From Mesostigma viride (taxonomy: Eukaryota > Streptophyta > Mesostigmatophyceae > Mesostigmatales > Mesostigmataceae), in assembly GCA_009746045.1 (NCBI GenBank), contig RPFO01000667.1, positions 4,407,362 to 4,469,361 of the forward strand: a DNA stretch of 62,000 bases, given 5' to 3'. This document shows positions 1 to 10,871 of this stretch, one piece after another. The notes beneath the pieces were generated by a model that did not search any database, was not told the origin of the DNA, and was given only the letters and a program-made list of their open reading frames with translations. The stretch's first letter is position 1. Every line of letters starts with the position of its first letter. A program made the position numbers and the translations under genes.

Positions 1-313
<313 letters not shown>

Positions 314-366
314 TCCCACGCCAGTATCTTACAGTACAATACAGTAAGATCTGGCTGGTTTGGGGA

Positions 367-1284
367 AAAAAGGGGACGTGACGGATGTCTAGGATCAGCA
401 AATGTCTTTACGAGTACACGGCAGAATGGGGTTATGACATTTTATTGCACGAGAACCATAAGCTCCACCCTGGCCGCCCACGATGGGGCTTTCAATGGCC
501 TGGATATAGTTGGATTAAACTTATCACCCTGGCGGTCGATCACCCTTTGGTGGACCGCAGAGCGACCGACATTCAACATCTTTTACTGCACAGAGCCATC
601 GGGGTTAACGCGACCCTCAGCAGCCGGTTTCACCACGATGCGACATGCCTATGCACCTTCCCTTCGGAAACAATTGAGCACCGCTTTCTCTACTGCCAAG
701 TGAGCGGGGTGTGGCAATGGTTGTTTAACGTATGGTCCGCATGGACCGCGCTACCACATTCCACACTAACGCTATCCGTGCGTTGTATCATATTCGGTAT
801 GGCGGGGACCCCGGGGAGGAGCTATCCGACAGTCAACTAGCCTGGGTATGGCTCCGAACTAATATGCTATACGCGATCTGGACTATCCGGAACGAGACGG
901 TTTTCAAAGTGCGGCACGAATACACCAAAGCCGCCGTTGTGAGGCGGTTTATCTTCCTCTGGAACTCAGCAATGCGTCGCGCTTGGCTCTTGGCGCAAGA
1001 ACAATACAAGGTGTGGGACCCCGGGCCCAACAATGACAGGCCCAGCCCCTTGGAGCTCTTCCATGCTCTCCTGGGACGCAACAGGGTGTTTACTTGCATT
1101 CCTCACGGTGACCTTACGCGCGTCACTTGGCTCCCCTGGTCACACAATGCTCCTTTCTAAACCTTTCACCTATCACACTACCCTCAGAGGGTAACCAGCT
1201 GGTCGATACGTGGTACCTCTTCACCTAATGATATTCCTATTGGTTAATAAAAATACCCATTTACCCGGAAAAAGGGGACGTGAC
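367..1284 (+). mobile_element. 5'-truncated LINE insertion with 16-bp TSD
   Basis: The 16-mer AAAAAGGGGACGTGAC occurs at 367-382 and again, perfectly, at 1269-1284. Between the copies lies an 886-bp segment with the C-terminal end of a non-LTR reverse transcriptase ORF and a short 3' region with an AATAAA-like motif near 1245. This is the classic result of target-primed reverse transcription with 5' truncation. The sequence resuming after 1284 is the start of the 1.1-kb dispersed repeat, so the LINE landed next to or inside that repeat's left edge. Confidence 0.8.
385..1160 (+). pseudogene. LINE reverse transcriptase C-terminus (zf-RVT-like), frameshifted
   Basis: Two overlapping frames, 385-840 and 732-1160, together make one C-terminal LINE protein piece. 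The first carries a Cys-x-Cys, then E-T-I-E-H-R-F-L-Y-C and a following tryptophan, the pattern of the zinc-binding domain after the RT of many plant-type LINEs. The second continues with W-L-R-T-N-M-L-Y-A-I-W and N-E-T-V-F, typical of the helical tail of the same region. A one-base frame change near 740-830 breaks it. No RT catalytic motif remains because of 5' truncation. Family assignment is by motif; the clade is not resolved. Confidence 0.7.
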
Positions 1285-2367
1285 ACCCCCGAATTTTTTG
1301 GCGCCAAAATATTCGCGCCGTAACCGACGGTCACAAATTTCACGTGCACGGTGCGCGCATCCCTTGCCGAAGTGGCCATGCCGACCGCGTTCAGGCGAAA
1401 CTACCACACTAGGGCAGGCGAAATGCAAAATTTTGACTCGAATCCAAAAGGCGATGAGTTCATAATGTTAGTTTGTGGCGGAAATAAGCTGGTTAAGCTG
1501 GTTTACAATATCGCTGTTGTTTTTATATGCCGTCGGCATGGGGGGCCGTAATCTGAATTATTTGGTCGCGTGGAATAATTAATGAAATAGAATTCATGAT
1601 AGCGGCTGTAAAATCGCGGTTTGGGGGTTGTTCTGACCGTGAAGCAGGTATTGGTATCGGTTGCATCAAGTTCTAAACCGATCTGGTGCTTTTTGCCAGA
1701 TTTTCGGCCATTATCGGTAAGTAATTGTTCAGACCTGCGCAGTGGCGCCGGCGCGTGTCTGACCTGTCCATGGAAGAACGGCTGTTGTTGCGCGCCTGGG
1801 CGGCGAGGGATTTACGAGGGCAAGGTACAGATTTGTAGTGAATGTTATCTGCTATCAGCGCTTTCTTCTATGGGCTCATCGTTCGAGGTTTTTTGCGTTC
1901 TTTTTGGGCAGTTTCCGCCAGCTAGCTCGCCGTCGCTTGCCGTTGTGTTGTCGAATACCTGGCAGCTTTAGATTGTTTTCGTTGATGTCTTGATCAGGGC
2001 CGCTTCAGTCGCAGCCTACAGCTCTTCGGGAAGGTATAAGGCATATCATAAAACGTGTTCTGGCAAGGATGTTGTGCGTATGGACGCTTCTTGTTGTTTG
2101 AGAGTGACGCACCCTCTCTTCGTAGGCCGCAGCGGCATCACAGCGCTCATGCGCTGAAGGGCCGCCAATGGTTTCTTTGCATTTTATCGTGCAGGGATGG
2201 AAGTGTTTTAGTGATGATGATGTTGGAGATATTGCATTTGTGTGACTGCATGTAGATAGCAGGTACCAATGGTTGTTTGAGCTTTCCTTTGTTGTCATGA
2301 TGATGTGACAAGACTACAATGTGCTGAGCCAACCATGGTAGACATGCATGACTGCATGCAAGCTATA
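1281..2367. repeat. 1.1-kb dispersed repeat, copy 1
   Basis: Colinear with 60940-62000 in the same orientation, with scattered substitutions and small indels. The left edge starts TGACAC(C/G)CCCGAATTTTT followed by GGCGCC and a CGCGCC motif, which would suit the terminus of a DNA transposon. Inside, a short frame beginning M-E-E-R-L-L-L-R-A-W runs about 50 codons in copy 2 but stops early in copy 1, and a GTAAGT donor-like site occurs near 1717. I cannot name the family. The other copy runs off the window, so the full length is unknown. Confidence 0.75.
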
Positions 2368-2724
2368 TATACCATGTTCCTACTTGGTTCCTTGCCCTCC
2401 ATAGTCCCAGTTTGTCATCCATGCCGGGGAGGACAGTTTAGGTGGTGTTGTTGAGTTGATTAGCTTCGTTGTCATCAACCTTACACTCTAACCTGGGAGA
2501 AACATAGGAAATGCTGCTTAGGCATGTTAGGGCTACCATCGTCAAGGCTATGCACATATTTACAAGGCTGGCCATGCTGGAGGGATGATGAAGACATATG
2601 AGGTGCGTGGCCACCCCTTTGTACTTTGTAAACATACTCAGCATGTATTTGGTGCATGTTGGATGGCATATGAAGTGGCACTGTGGGGTTACTAACTAAT
2701 TATACTGAGTGGTCCTTAGCGCCT
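2368..2724. other. No gene recognised
   Basis: AT-leaning sequence continuing past the part of the 1.1-kb repeat that can be compared with copy 2. Only short open frames occur and none has a recognisable motif. It may still belong to the same repeat, because copy 2 is cut off by the window end. Confidence 0.5.
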
Positions 2725-3190
2725 TGTCAGGTGGTCATATAGGAAACCCATCAACTTGAGTAGTTCTTGTCACAATGACCCCCCACATTGAGCATGCGTT
2801 GCCGTCAGCGTGCAATAGTTAATTATGTGTGCTTTGGTCAGTTTGCAGATGTCTTTGATGAAGAAGGAGGTGCTAGTGTGGCTGAATGGTTACTCTAATT
2901 TCCTTGTAGTGTCTACATGGGTGGCCGTCTTGGAATGGTTGTAACTTGGGTAGCTCTTGTCAGAACGACGTCAAACCTTGAACATAGGAGGTACCATATG
3001 TGCAGAGGATGGTAGTATGTGGTTTGGCTAGTTTTCACGTGGCTTATAGATGTATAAAGGGGTGTTTGTGTGGTTAAATATTAGCTAAAACCTCTGTCAG
3101 CGTCATCACAGGTGGCGATCTAGGAATATCCATCAAATAGGGCTGCGCTTGTCAGAATGACCTGAAAATTTGGGGCTGCATGTCCCGGCC
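2725..3190. repeat. Degenerate ~190-bp tandem repeat, about 3 units
   Basis: Three related blocks, each reading roughly GGTGG-N-TC-TA/TTGGAA then GCTTGTCAGAA-GAC, lie near 2731, 2919 and 3111, spaced 188-192 bp. Identity between units is modest. This looks like an old satellite fragment; no coding potential is visible. Confidence 0.5.
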
Positions 3191-4104
3191 CCCCACCTGT
3201 AATATTTGGGAATATATGATTTGGCACTATTCCATGTGTTTATGATTTGATTTTTTTTTTGGTGGAAGAAAGTACCCTTTTTGCGGGAAAATCCATCAAT
3301 GTGTCTGAACATAATTATTTTGTGCTCAAAATTAGGCAGACTGTTGCGGCTCGGTCCTCTACCGCCACCTCTACCTATACCGCGTCTAACAGTACCTAAG
3401 TTAGTGAGGCCGTTTCTAACTACACCTTGGGCGAAAGATGGACGTACGTGACGAACCTGATCTCAATGCGTTAACATATGTATGTTTATAATATGCCATT
3501 AGCCATTCAAACCAAGACCTTTTACTTCAGGATAACGAACGTAACACCTAAACTGCCGTGACCCTAGCTAAATGTGTTATAATTCATAACACACGCCGAG
3601 TGCCAACACGACGGGTAGGACGTGCATAAATGATCACTAACGGTCCGACATGCTCGGGCCGACATGGCCCTCGCACACAGGATGCACGCTGGTCCACTAC
3701 ATCTACAAGAAGGATAAGGACCACTAATAAAGTACGCGGCGCGGCGCCAAATGCACCTATGCACCGAAGTACCATAGCATACAACAAGGTTCCAATCAAC
3801 ATTGTCCACCGGTACTAGCTACACGTAAACCTAGGAAAGCCAGTAGACTATTTCGGAACGACTGAGGCAAAGGATCGACCTAATTTACGTCCGTAACTAC
3901 AGCAGATTGTTACGCGACGTAACACCTCCCCCCCCACAGGTAGGGAGCCCTCTCCCTACGCACAGGGAGGAAACCAAAGGGGTAGTAGGAATAACCTAAT
4001 GCACCCAACAAGAGCCCATGCAACACAATCGACAGACCATCCAAGGCCCAAAGCAAAAACATGTTAACCTCGGTTCCACCCCGAGTGGTGTAGGGCTCAC
4101 CAGC
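3191..4104. other. No gene recognised
   Basis: Low-complexity T-run near 3250, short unsupported frames, and a C-run near 3930. I see no conserved motif, TIR or tandem array here. Confidence 0.5.
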
Positions 4105-4440
4105 AACAATTAATTAATTAATTAATTAATTAATTAATTAAATACGTGCTCCCGTTGGGGAGTCACGGAGCACCGAAGTGCTTGTAATCCCTGTGTGTGC
4201 ACTACAGGAGAAAGGGCAGAGACCCCCAGTACGTCTCCATCATGCCAAAGGCATGCCACAGCTGCATTCGGGCGCGCTAGCTAAACGGACACGCTAACGA
4301 TCCGGCAAACTGTGGGTGCAATAAGACCCGGATGTAAGCGTAGCATAACAAGTATAGCGTGGGCAAGTAATCTGAACATATAGCCAGGGCGTAGCATGGC
4401 TGTACTAGGACTAGGCTAAGGCTATGGCCAGTGGTGTGCA
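4105..4440 (-). repeat. Element 3' tail ending in (TTAA)n
   Basis: Read on the minus strand, this block matches 50480-50785 (plus) almost throughout: CCATAGCCTTAGC, GATTACTTGCCCAC, GCCGGATCGTTAGCGTGTCC, CACACACAGGGATTA and GCACTTCGGTGCTCC occur in the same order, and both end in a run of TTAA. It lies about 200 bp downstream of the stop of the minus-strand gene at 4640, just as the 50.4-kb copy follows an ORF1-like stop. I read it as the conserved 3' tail of a retrotransposon family with a tetranucleotide terminus. Confidence 0.7.
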
Positions 4441-4639
4441 CCAAGCCTGGTGTGAGGTTCCCCTATAACTGCCTGGCACGGAGGCCTTGCCGGGAGGGAC
4501 GGCACTAGGCAGGACACACAGAGGAAACAACGTTAACGCTAAGGACCAGGAACGACCAACCAACTGGCCAAACCCTGAGGGCGACTCTATATACCGGACG
4601 GACAACACCCTCAGGTCGGGCCGGCCTAGGGCCCACTAT

Positions 4640-6763
4640 CTAGTTGCCATCAGTCTGGAAGGTACCGCGCGTGGCCATCAGAACATCCAGGTACGCGTGG
4701 TAGTGAGCCACATCATCAGCATTGTCATGACTGTCTACAGTGGGGAAAACATCGGCCCAAATGCCGTCAGGAAAGAGGCCCAGGAAGGCCCAGTAGTACC
4801 TGGTGCTGGGTGAGGACCACCTGGCCCCTAGCCCAGTCCAGAAAACCGCAGGCGAAAAGCCGAAGGAAGAGCTCAGCAGCCAGCATGCAGAGTGCCCGAA
4901 GAAAAAGGCGGTGGTACCGAACCCGGTTGCGCAGACCTGTAGGGAAGAACAGGTCCAGCAGCGGCTCCACGTTGGCAGGCTACAGACGAATATGCGGATC
5001 TCACGAGCACGCCACCGGCGTGCGCACTGGCGCGACCCGAAGGTCTCCAGGTACTCACTCGGCCCTCGGAGGTGGGTGTCCGCGGGCGTCCAGGCCCTGA
5101 CCAGGCAAGGGACGGCCGGACGGCGGGCGTCCCACTTGAGAGCGGGCTGAAGGTGCACAGCACCGGACTCACCAGGCCCAGCGGGGCACTCCACCAAAAA
5201 TAGCATCAGAGGCCATGATACCCATGCAGTCTGAGGAGGGGGATTATTAGGCCCACTGATACCCACAGTACGTGAAGCACAGCTCGTTGTGGCGCCGGGC
5301 CCAGCGGTACAGCACACGACGCACCAGGCATGGAAGATGGGGTCGGCCAGAATGACCATGTCAAACGGAGGCCGATCAGTGTCAATGGGTATGTTCCTAT
5401 CCCGAGGCGCACGACACACCTGGGAGAAGCCGTAAGACATCAGCGTCAGCGAAATCTCGGGAGCCGCCCGAGGGAGGTCGCACTGGCGGCACGCCACCGA
5501 GGACATACCGTACGTACGAGGACATACGGTACGGGGTACCCCGCAACCGCAGAGTCCAGGTCTCCGATGTGTTATGAACCACCGAAGGGGCGCGGTCCCA
5601 GTCACCGCGGGCTATCTCCTGGATCGAGTCGGCCGCACGCTGGAGGCGCAGGTCCGCCTCGGAGAACCGGGCGACCACAGCCGCTGCCGAGCGCGGAGGC
5701 GGCGCCACGGGAACAGCAGCCGCCGGGACGGCGACAGGGACTGCAGCGGCCAAGACAGGGGGCGGGACAGCAGCGACAGGGGGCGGGACAGCGGCCGGAG
5801 GCGGAGCAACAGCATCAGGGGCCGCCGCGACAGCAACCGGAGGCAGAGCAACAGCAACCGGAGGCAGAGCGACAGCGCCCGAAGGGACCGCCGCGACAGC
5901 CGTGGGGCCCGAAGGTGTTTGAGCTGCCATGAAAGTGCCGAAGGCCGAAACAAGTGTCTGCAGCTGTGACCTCATTGCAGCGACGGTAACGGCTAGCTGG
6001 AAGATCGGCGCTGGGTCCGAAGCGCTGGGAGGGGTAGGATCCGGGCCCGTCGACACGCGCCGGGAAGACGCTGGGGAGGACGGGACCGGTGACGGTGCCG
6101 ACTGGCCACCAGAAGCAGAAGAGGCGGTGACGGACGGGGGGTATGTACACCGGGGTATTATACGGCATGCCCTGGGGCGCGTCACCCACCGAAGAGCCGT
6201 AGTAGGCGGGAGTGTCCGCCGAGGACTGGTCTTCCAACTCCATGAATTCGACGGCCCGGAGGAGGTCGCACAGTTCGTCATCTACCTCAGCATCCCCCAC
6301 GGCCGGTTCCAAGCCAGTGAAAGATATCACAGAGGCGGTCGCGACCCTCTGGCGTGGAGAGATAGGAGAAAACCCAGGGGCACTGCAGAACCGCGAGATC
6401 TGTCCCAAGGCCGGACACCGAGGGCCACACCCGAGAAGACCTTGCCCGCGGCCGCATCATCGAAGCTATGTATCGCAATGTGCGACCCAACAAGGGGATC
6501 GGCTGCGTACCAGGCCACCCCGAACAGCGCAGCCCGAACTAGTGCAGCCCGGTCTGACAGCCGGAAGGGCCGAATGTACTGGACCAGTGACCTGGGTAAC
6601 AACTGTGCGACACCCAGCGGCCAGGAAGCACTTCACAGAACAGCTGCGGATCCGGAACCGGAGCCGTAGGGGCATGCAGGCTGAAGATCCCCTGGAGGCG
6701 TAGGGGTAGACATGACGGCTGCGGAGCGGGGGGACAACCATCCAACCCGTTGGCAGCAATCAT
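4640..6763 (-). pseudogene. Decayed element ORF, Pro/Ala/Val-rich, unknown function
   Basis: A patchwork of minus-strand frames (6763-6539, 6602-6327, 6408-5815, 6281-5397, 5605-4640) with protein-like stretches separated by frame breaks. One acidic segment (A-E-V-D-D-E-L-C-D-L-L) is followed by a long alternating Pro/Ala/Val low-complexity region near 5690-5900. The last frame ends in a Trp/Asp/His-rich segment closing M-A-T-R-G-T-F-Q-T-D-G-N. Composition resembles a retroelement gag or ORF1, but no zinc knuckle or RT motif is present. The (TTAA)n tail at 4440-4105 follows it. It lies downstream of the gypsy integrase on the same strand, but their relation is unproven. Confidence 0.4.
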
Positions 6764-7153
6764 GATTATAAGGCATAGAGGAACAAATACTAAAGCTTAT
6801 GCAGGGTCTTTTATACTCCTGCAAAAGACGACTACATCCATCTAGCTCACTCTCTGTATACCATACTCTATCTACCTCACCCCGCGCATACATCCATTTG
6901 ACCTTGACACCTTGTACTGGCGTTGAGTACCGCGGACCCTTTTTATATCCCTATAAGCCACTATACTCTCTACTTCATCCTCTACCTCGCCAGTATCAGG
7001 GTTGTGTTCTAGAGGGGCAGGGGCTGATTCTCTACCCGCAAACTTTAGGTGCTCTGATGGTAGAGCTTCAACCTATGGGCTCCTATGAAAGGTACAGGAA
7101 TGCGTTTGCCAAGAGGTAGGAATGTCTACTTCATAAAGAAAATTACCTATACT
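6764..7153. other. No gene recognised; pyrimidine-rich spacer
   Basis: CTC/TAC-rich sequence between the end of the gypsy integrase and the decayed ORF. It may hold the last integrase codons in shifted frames (a Y-E-V-D-I-P-T-S-like stretch can be read on the minus strand near 7100), but nothing firm. Confidence 0.4.
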
Positions 7154-8244
7154 CTAGACAACACACGGAAAGGACCTAAGAAGGCAGGCCTCGACTTTAA
7201 GCTCAGCCTCGAACTTATGAGCAAAACGGCCAACACGAGGGCCTTCTACTAAAACTAGGTCTCCTACTTCTATGTCTGGAGCTCGTCTATCTAGTGAGGC
7301 ACGCAACCTAGCAAGATATTTGGCCTGCGCCTTATGATAGCCAGCGATAGCGTTATCATGAGCATTCTTCATCCTATCAGAATAGCTCATGCACGCCATC
7401 GACAGTATCACGAGACACATCATCCTTGTCCCGCAAGGGACTAGTAGCCAACAGAGAGGTAGGGGTGAGGGGTTGTCTACCAGTATCTAAGAAGAAGGGT
7501 GTATAACCATGGGCGGCCTGAGGACAGTTGTTCAGGGAAAACTCTACAATGCATAGATAATCCTCCCAGTCGCTCCCAGAGCCATTCACATAGTGTCGCA
7601 GAGCTTCTTCTACTACCCTATATAATCTTTCTACCAGATGAGAGGAGGAGGAGTGATAGGCAGTACCAAAGGTGACCTTAGTACCGATAGCAGCAAAGAA
7701 CTGCTGCCAAAAATCAGAGGTAAATAACTTATCCTTATCTGAGATAAACTGCCTACTCAAACCATGATACGGATAAACATTATTGAGGTATATATAGGCG
7801 GGCACAATCACGCGCTGTGAGGTCAAGAGGACAAGGACAATTACTAAATGACACATACGCGTAAGCTAGGCGATCTATAAACATGCACCAGAATCTGAGC
7901 ATTACCCTTAGAATTTTTCCTAAAAGGGCCTACAAAATCCATCATGATAGAATCCCAGGGCATGATGGGGTCGGGGAGGGTTCTGGGTTCTGCGCGCTAT
8001 CTGTCCTACATTACTGGGTTTCATCTCTTGACATGATTGGCCGGCAGGTCCTAACATAATCATCTAGTAGTATATCCTTTAAGAGGGAGGGCCAGTAATA
8101 GGAGCGGGTTACTAAGTCGATCCGCACCCGTTTACCACCCTGATGCGCTGCTAAATCATGCAATTCAAATAATAATGAGGAGCGGCAGATAGATCCTGAG
8201 CTACGGCGCCGAGACCTAGACACTGACGCAGGAGCTGGAGCCAT
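7154..8244 (-). pseudogene. Ty3/gypsy integrase fragment
   Basis: The minus strand carries the parts of a Ty3/gypsy integrase in order. The zinc-binding region at 8244-8011 has L-H-D-L-A-A-H-Q-G-G-K-R, Y-Y-W-P and one Cys of the usual C-x2-C. The core begins with M-M-D-F-V-G-P-F near 7940 in another frame and continues with F-I-S-D-K-D-K-L-F-T-S-D-F-W and A-Y-H then V-E-R (7377-7856). A C-terminal stretch with V-G-D-L-V-L-V follows near 7154-7423. The catalytic D, D and E can all be found, but several stops and frame changes make the gene dead. No RT is found upstream, because a plus-strand LINE fragment begins at about 8258 and probably cut it. Confidence 0.85.
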
Positions 8245-8264
8245 GACTCGACGGCAACGTCACT

Positions 8265-8639
8265 ATGATGCTGCGCAAGGCCCTTAACATCCTAACTGGT
8301 TTGCACATTAGTAGTGAGGATTTGTACGCTGATTTGCCATATGTTTCCCACATTCTTAGGCACAGGCGCCTGGGCCTAACCGGGCACCTGGCCCGCACAG
8401 ATCAGGTAGACACATCAGATAGACTAGCTGGCACCACTGAAGCCCGCCCAGCCCGGACGTTCTGTCCTCACCGGCCTAACGTGCCTCAGGCCGCGCGCGG
8501 CAGGGTCGCCATCCGCATGCAGACTTTCCGTGATAGGCCGGCTAGGCCTATCACGCATGGCATGGACATGTGCTACCCTACTACTAGACGAGACAGACTC
8601 ACACCCCGGCGGGCTGCCAGCCTCCTGGTTTGTCTGTAA
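8265..8639 (+). pseudogene. LINE reverse transcriptase extreme C-terminus
   Basis: A 124-codon frame reading M-L-R-K-A-L-N-I-L-T-G near its start, then I-L-R-H-R-R-L-G-L-T-G-H-L-A-R-T. This matches the common LINE C-terminal pattern of a helix followed by R-R-L-x-W-L-G-H-x-x-R. Everything upstream, including the catalytic RT, is missing. Confidence 0.6.
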
Positions 8640-9085
8640 TATGGATGGTTCGCAAGGCTAGATGGCAAGTAGTGACGAAGGAGACCACCCCCAAGTCTGT
8701 AGGGGCTCTGCGTGTGACCCAGTTTGGCATGTCATAGCGATTCAGGCCGTGGTGCCCACAACCCTGCAACTAGGAACTAGATAGCTCGCATAATCCATTC
8801 CATCCCATGTTCGTGGACTTTTCGTGATAGACTCGGCATGGACATGTGCTACACTAGACGTGACGGGCTCACACCCGGGCAGCCTCCTGGTTTACATCTG
8901 TAATATGGAGGCAGATGGTACGCAAGGATAGATGGCAAGTAGTGATGAAGGAGACCATCCCCAAGTCTGTGGGGGCTCCGCGTGTGAACGCGGATGGCAT
9001 TCATAGCGATTCGGGCCGTGGTGCCCGCAACCCTGTAGCTAGGACCTAAAGAGCTTATACCATCCATTCCATCCTATGTTCCCCT
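8525..9085 (+). repeat. Tandem duplication (~270 bp) of a LINE 3' region
   Basis: GATGGCAAGTAGTGA at 8661 recurs at 8931, and GGACATGTGCTAC near 8563 recurs near 8840. The flanks CCCAAGTCTGT and CCGTGGTGCCC also recur at the same 270-bp offset. The copies are diverged and the first still joins the LINE ORF. It could be a tandem duplication or two insertions at one site. Confidence 0.65.
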
Positions 9086-9228
9086 CCCACTGAGGACTTA
9101 TTATGCTCGATCACCTGACGCAGTCATGTGTCTATTAATCCCATGTTCCCCTCTGGCCCGCTGAGGACTTATATGCTCACGTGACGCAGTCACATGTACA
9201 TTAATTAATTAATTAGTTAGTTAGTACA

Positions 9229-9683
9229 TTTCTTGTTTTTGGTCCATTGGAGTTCCTTCCCACCAAGAGAAACATTTATTTTACATTTTTGTGTGCTAGG
9301 CTTTATACGGACAGCCTATACCACACCTTCAAACTCAGTGCACATCATTATCAAGTTGGTTATTGTAGCACCATGCTGAGGGCCCAGCATACTCGAACAC
9401 AAGGTGTTGCCCCCACACCTCCCACCTGGCCACCAAGGCTGTCGCCAACCTTGGTGCCGAGTTTTTTTCCGCCCATGGCCCCCCTCCCGCACGCTGCCTC
9501 GGCTGTACTGCCGCCCCCGTGTGGCCGCTACGGTTTCCCGGCGGACGCAGGGCGGCACCCATCCCTAAGCACACCTGGATTTGTACTCCACCACTAGTAC
9601 AAATTGACTTTTTTTCAACTTTGTTATTTTGTACCTCTCTTAGGTCCAAAGGTAGGAGGTAAGTGTCTCATCATGTTTTGACA
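9229..9683. other. No gene recognised
   Basis: Unassigned sequence with open frames on both strands but no motif. A segment near 9565-9590 resembles, in reverse complement, 26525-26560 (both contain AGGTGTGCTTAGGG beside a GTACAA motif), so part of it is probably a dispersed repeat. Confidence 0.4.
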
Positions 9684-10056
9684 CCGGTGCACCGGTGCAC
9701 CGTTGCACCGTTGCACCGTTGCACCGTTGCACCATAAAACTACCATTTTATGATTTTGTATGGTGTCACGAGGTAACCTAACGTCCAATACTAATGTTAT
9801 AATGTCCACAAGCACTGCCTAAAGTGGGGTGCCACTGTGCCACCGTTGCACCGTTGCACCGTTGCACCGTTGCACCGTTGCACCATAAAACTACCATTTT
9901 ATGATGCTGTATGGTGTCACGAGGTAACCTAACGTCCAATACTAATGTTATATTGCCCACAAGCACTGCCCAACGTGGGGTGCCACTGTGCCACCGTTGC
10001 ACCGTTGCACCGTTGCACCGTTGCACCGTTGCACCGTTGCACCGTGCCACCGTGAC
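9684..10056. repeat. 8-bp minisatellite (CACCGTTG)n in a higher-order repeat
   Basis: Three blocks of the 8-mer CACCGTTG (9684-9733, about 9838-9893, about 9991-10056) alternate with two copies of a roughly 100-bp spacer (…ACCATAAAACTACCATTTTA…GGGGTGCCACTGTGCC). The higher-order period is therefore about 155 bp. The same 8-mer on the other strand recurs at 21.6-21.9 and 25.9-26.4 kb. Confidence 0.9.
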
Positions 10057-10217
10057 ATGTCTTGACACATCATTTTTTGACTTTTCCTACGCAAGTAATG
10101 CAAGCACATGGCAAAATAAAATATTGATGATTACTTGAGACAAATATTAATTGATTATCAGCATTGTCTCCAATGTCTCCTACATGTAACATATGGAGAA
10201 GCAAGTACTACGTGATC

Positions 10218-10871
10218 ATTTGCGCAGCAACTCGTCAGCAGAGCTTGTGAGCTCCTGGTCCTTGCCGGCTGGAATGACCCTAGGCTGCTGGCTAGCAACC
10301 TTTATCCTCACACCAGGCCTACGACCCTCGATAGGCTCGCCACTCGTCGTGACGACCAAGGTTCGTGTGTGAAGACGCTCGTTGCCTCGTTGAGCCTCGA
10401 GCTATATGCAACCTCGTTCCATCCTTGTTCCTCGGTCATGAGCAACGCTGGGCAACGCTACATTGCCAGAGCCTCGTATCGCTGCCTTGCATCCTCGTTG
10501 CAGGCAGCATACAGGAATCTCTGGCTATCCTGTGTCTAGGACAGCACAGGACCTGCCACAGTCCTGCAAGGACGTACATCCTTGCAGACCTGCTGGCTGG
10601 TTACTGGCTTCTACTAGCCACAGTACCGTTGAGCCCTCAGTACACTGTGTCCCAGTCACGTGAGAGTCCAGGCTAAGCCTGTGCAGGCACGGCCTGCCAC
10701 GTGTCCTGTCCACTATGCCCTGAGTGTGCCCCGCCCTCGCCCACCGGTCGGCAGTACTTCGGGACTTGATAACTTTCTAGTCCCTTGTCTGTTCTAGGCG
10801 GTTGACACGGCGTTGGAAAGGTCTCCTCAACCTGCATCCATCTAGCACATTGGTGCCCCAATATGCTAACT
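10218..10871 (-). repeat. LTR (3' LTR of the minus-strand element)
   Basis: 654-bp LTR identical to 17960-18617 apart from one base and a missing TGCA. Read on the element strand it begins AGTTAGCATATTGG and ends GCTGCGCAAAT, so it lacks the usual TG…CA ends. The boundary is fixed by comparing the two LTRs and by the flush TSD. Confidence 0.88.

Larger units (their letters stand above)
8258..9228 (+). mobile_element. LINE 3' end with duplicated tail, ending in TTAA repeats
   Basis: The C-terminal piece of a LINE ORF (8265-8639) is followed by a 3' region present twice in tandem (about 8525-8815 and 8818-9085). A GAGGACTTAT-GCTCACGTGACGCAGTCA block then leads into ATTAATTAATT near 9200-9228. 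The same terminal block plus TTAA run is found at 52695-52875, so this is a family-specific 3' end. Confidence 0.7.

Noticed and set aside
5330-5969. Plus-strand Arg/Gln-rich ORFs opposite the decayed gene
   Set aside because: Antisense of the Pro/Ala/Val-rich stretch; low complexity explains the open frames.
4640-6763. Envelope-like third ORF of the adjacent gypsy element
   Set aside because: No signal peptide, membrane anchor or glycoprotein features; the 3' tail links it to a different (TTAA)n-ended family.
9684-10056. Telomere-like repeat
   Set aside because: The 8-mer CACCGTTG occurs at internal loci in both orientations and is embedded in higher-order units, not at an end.
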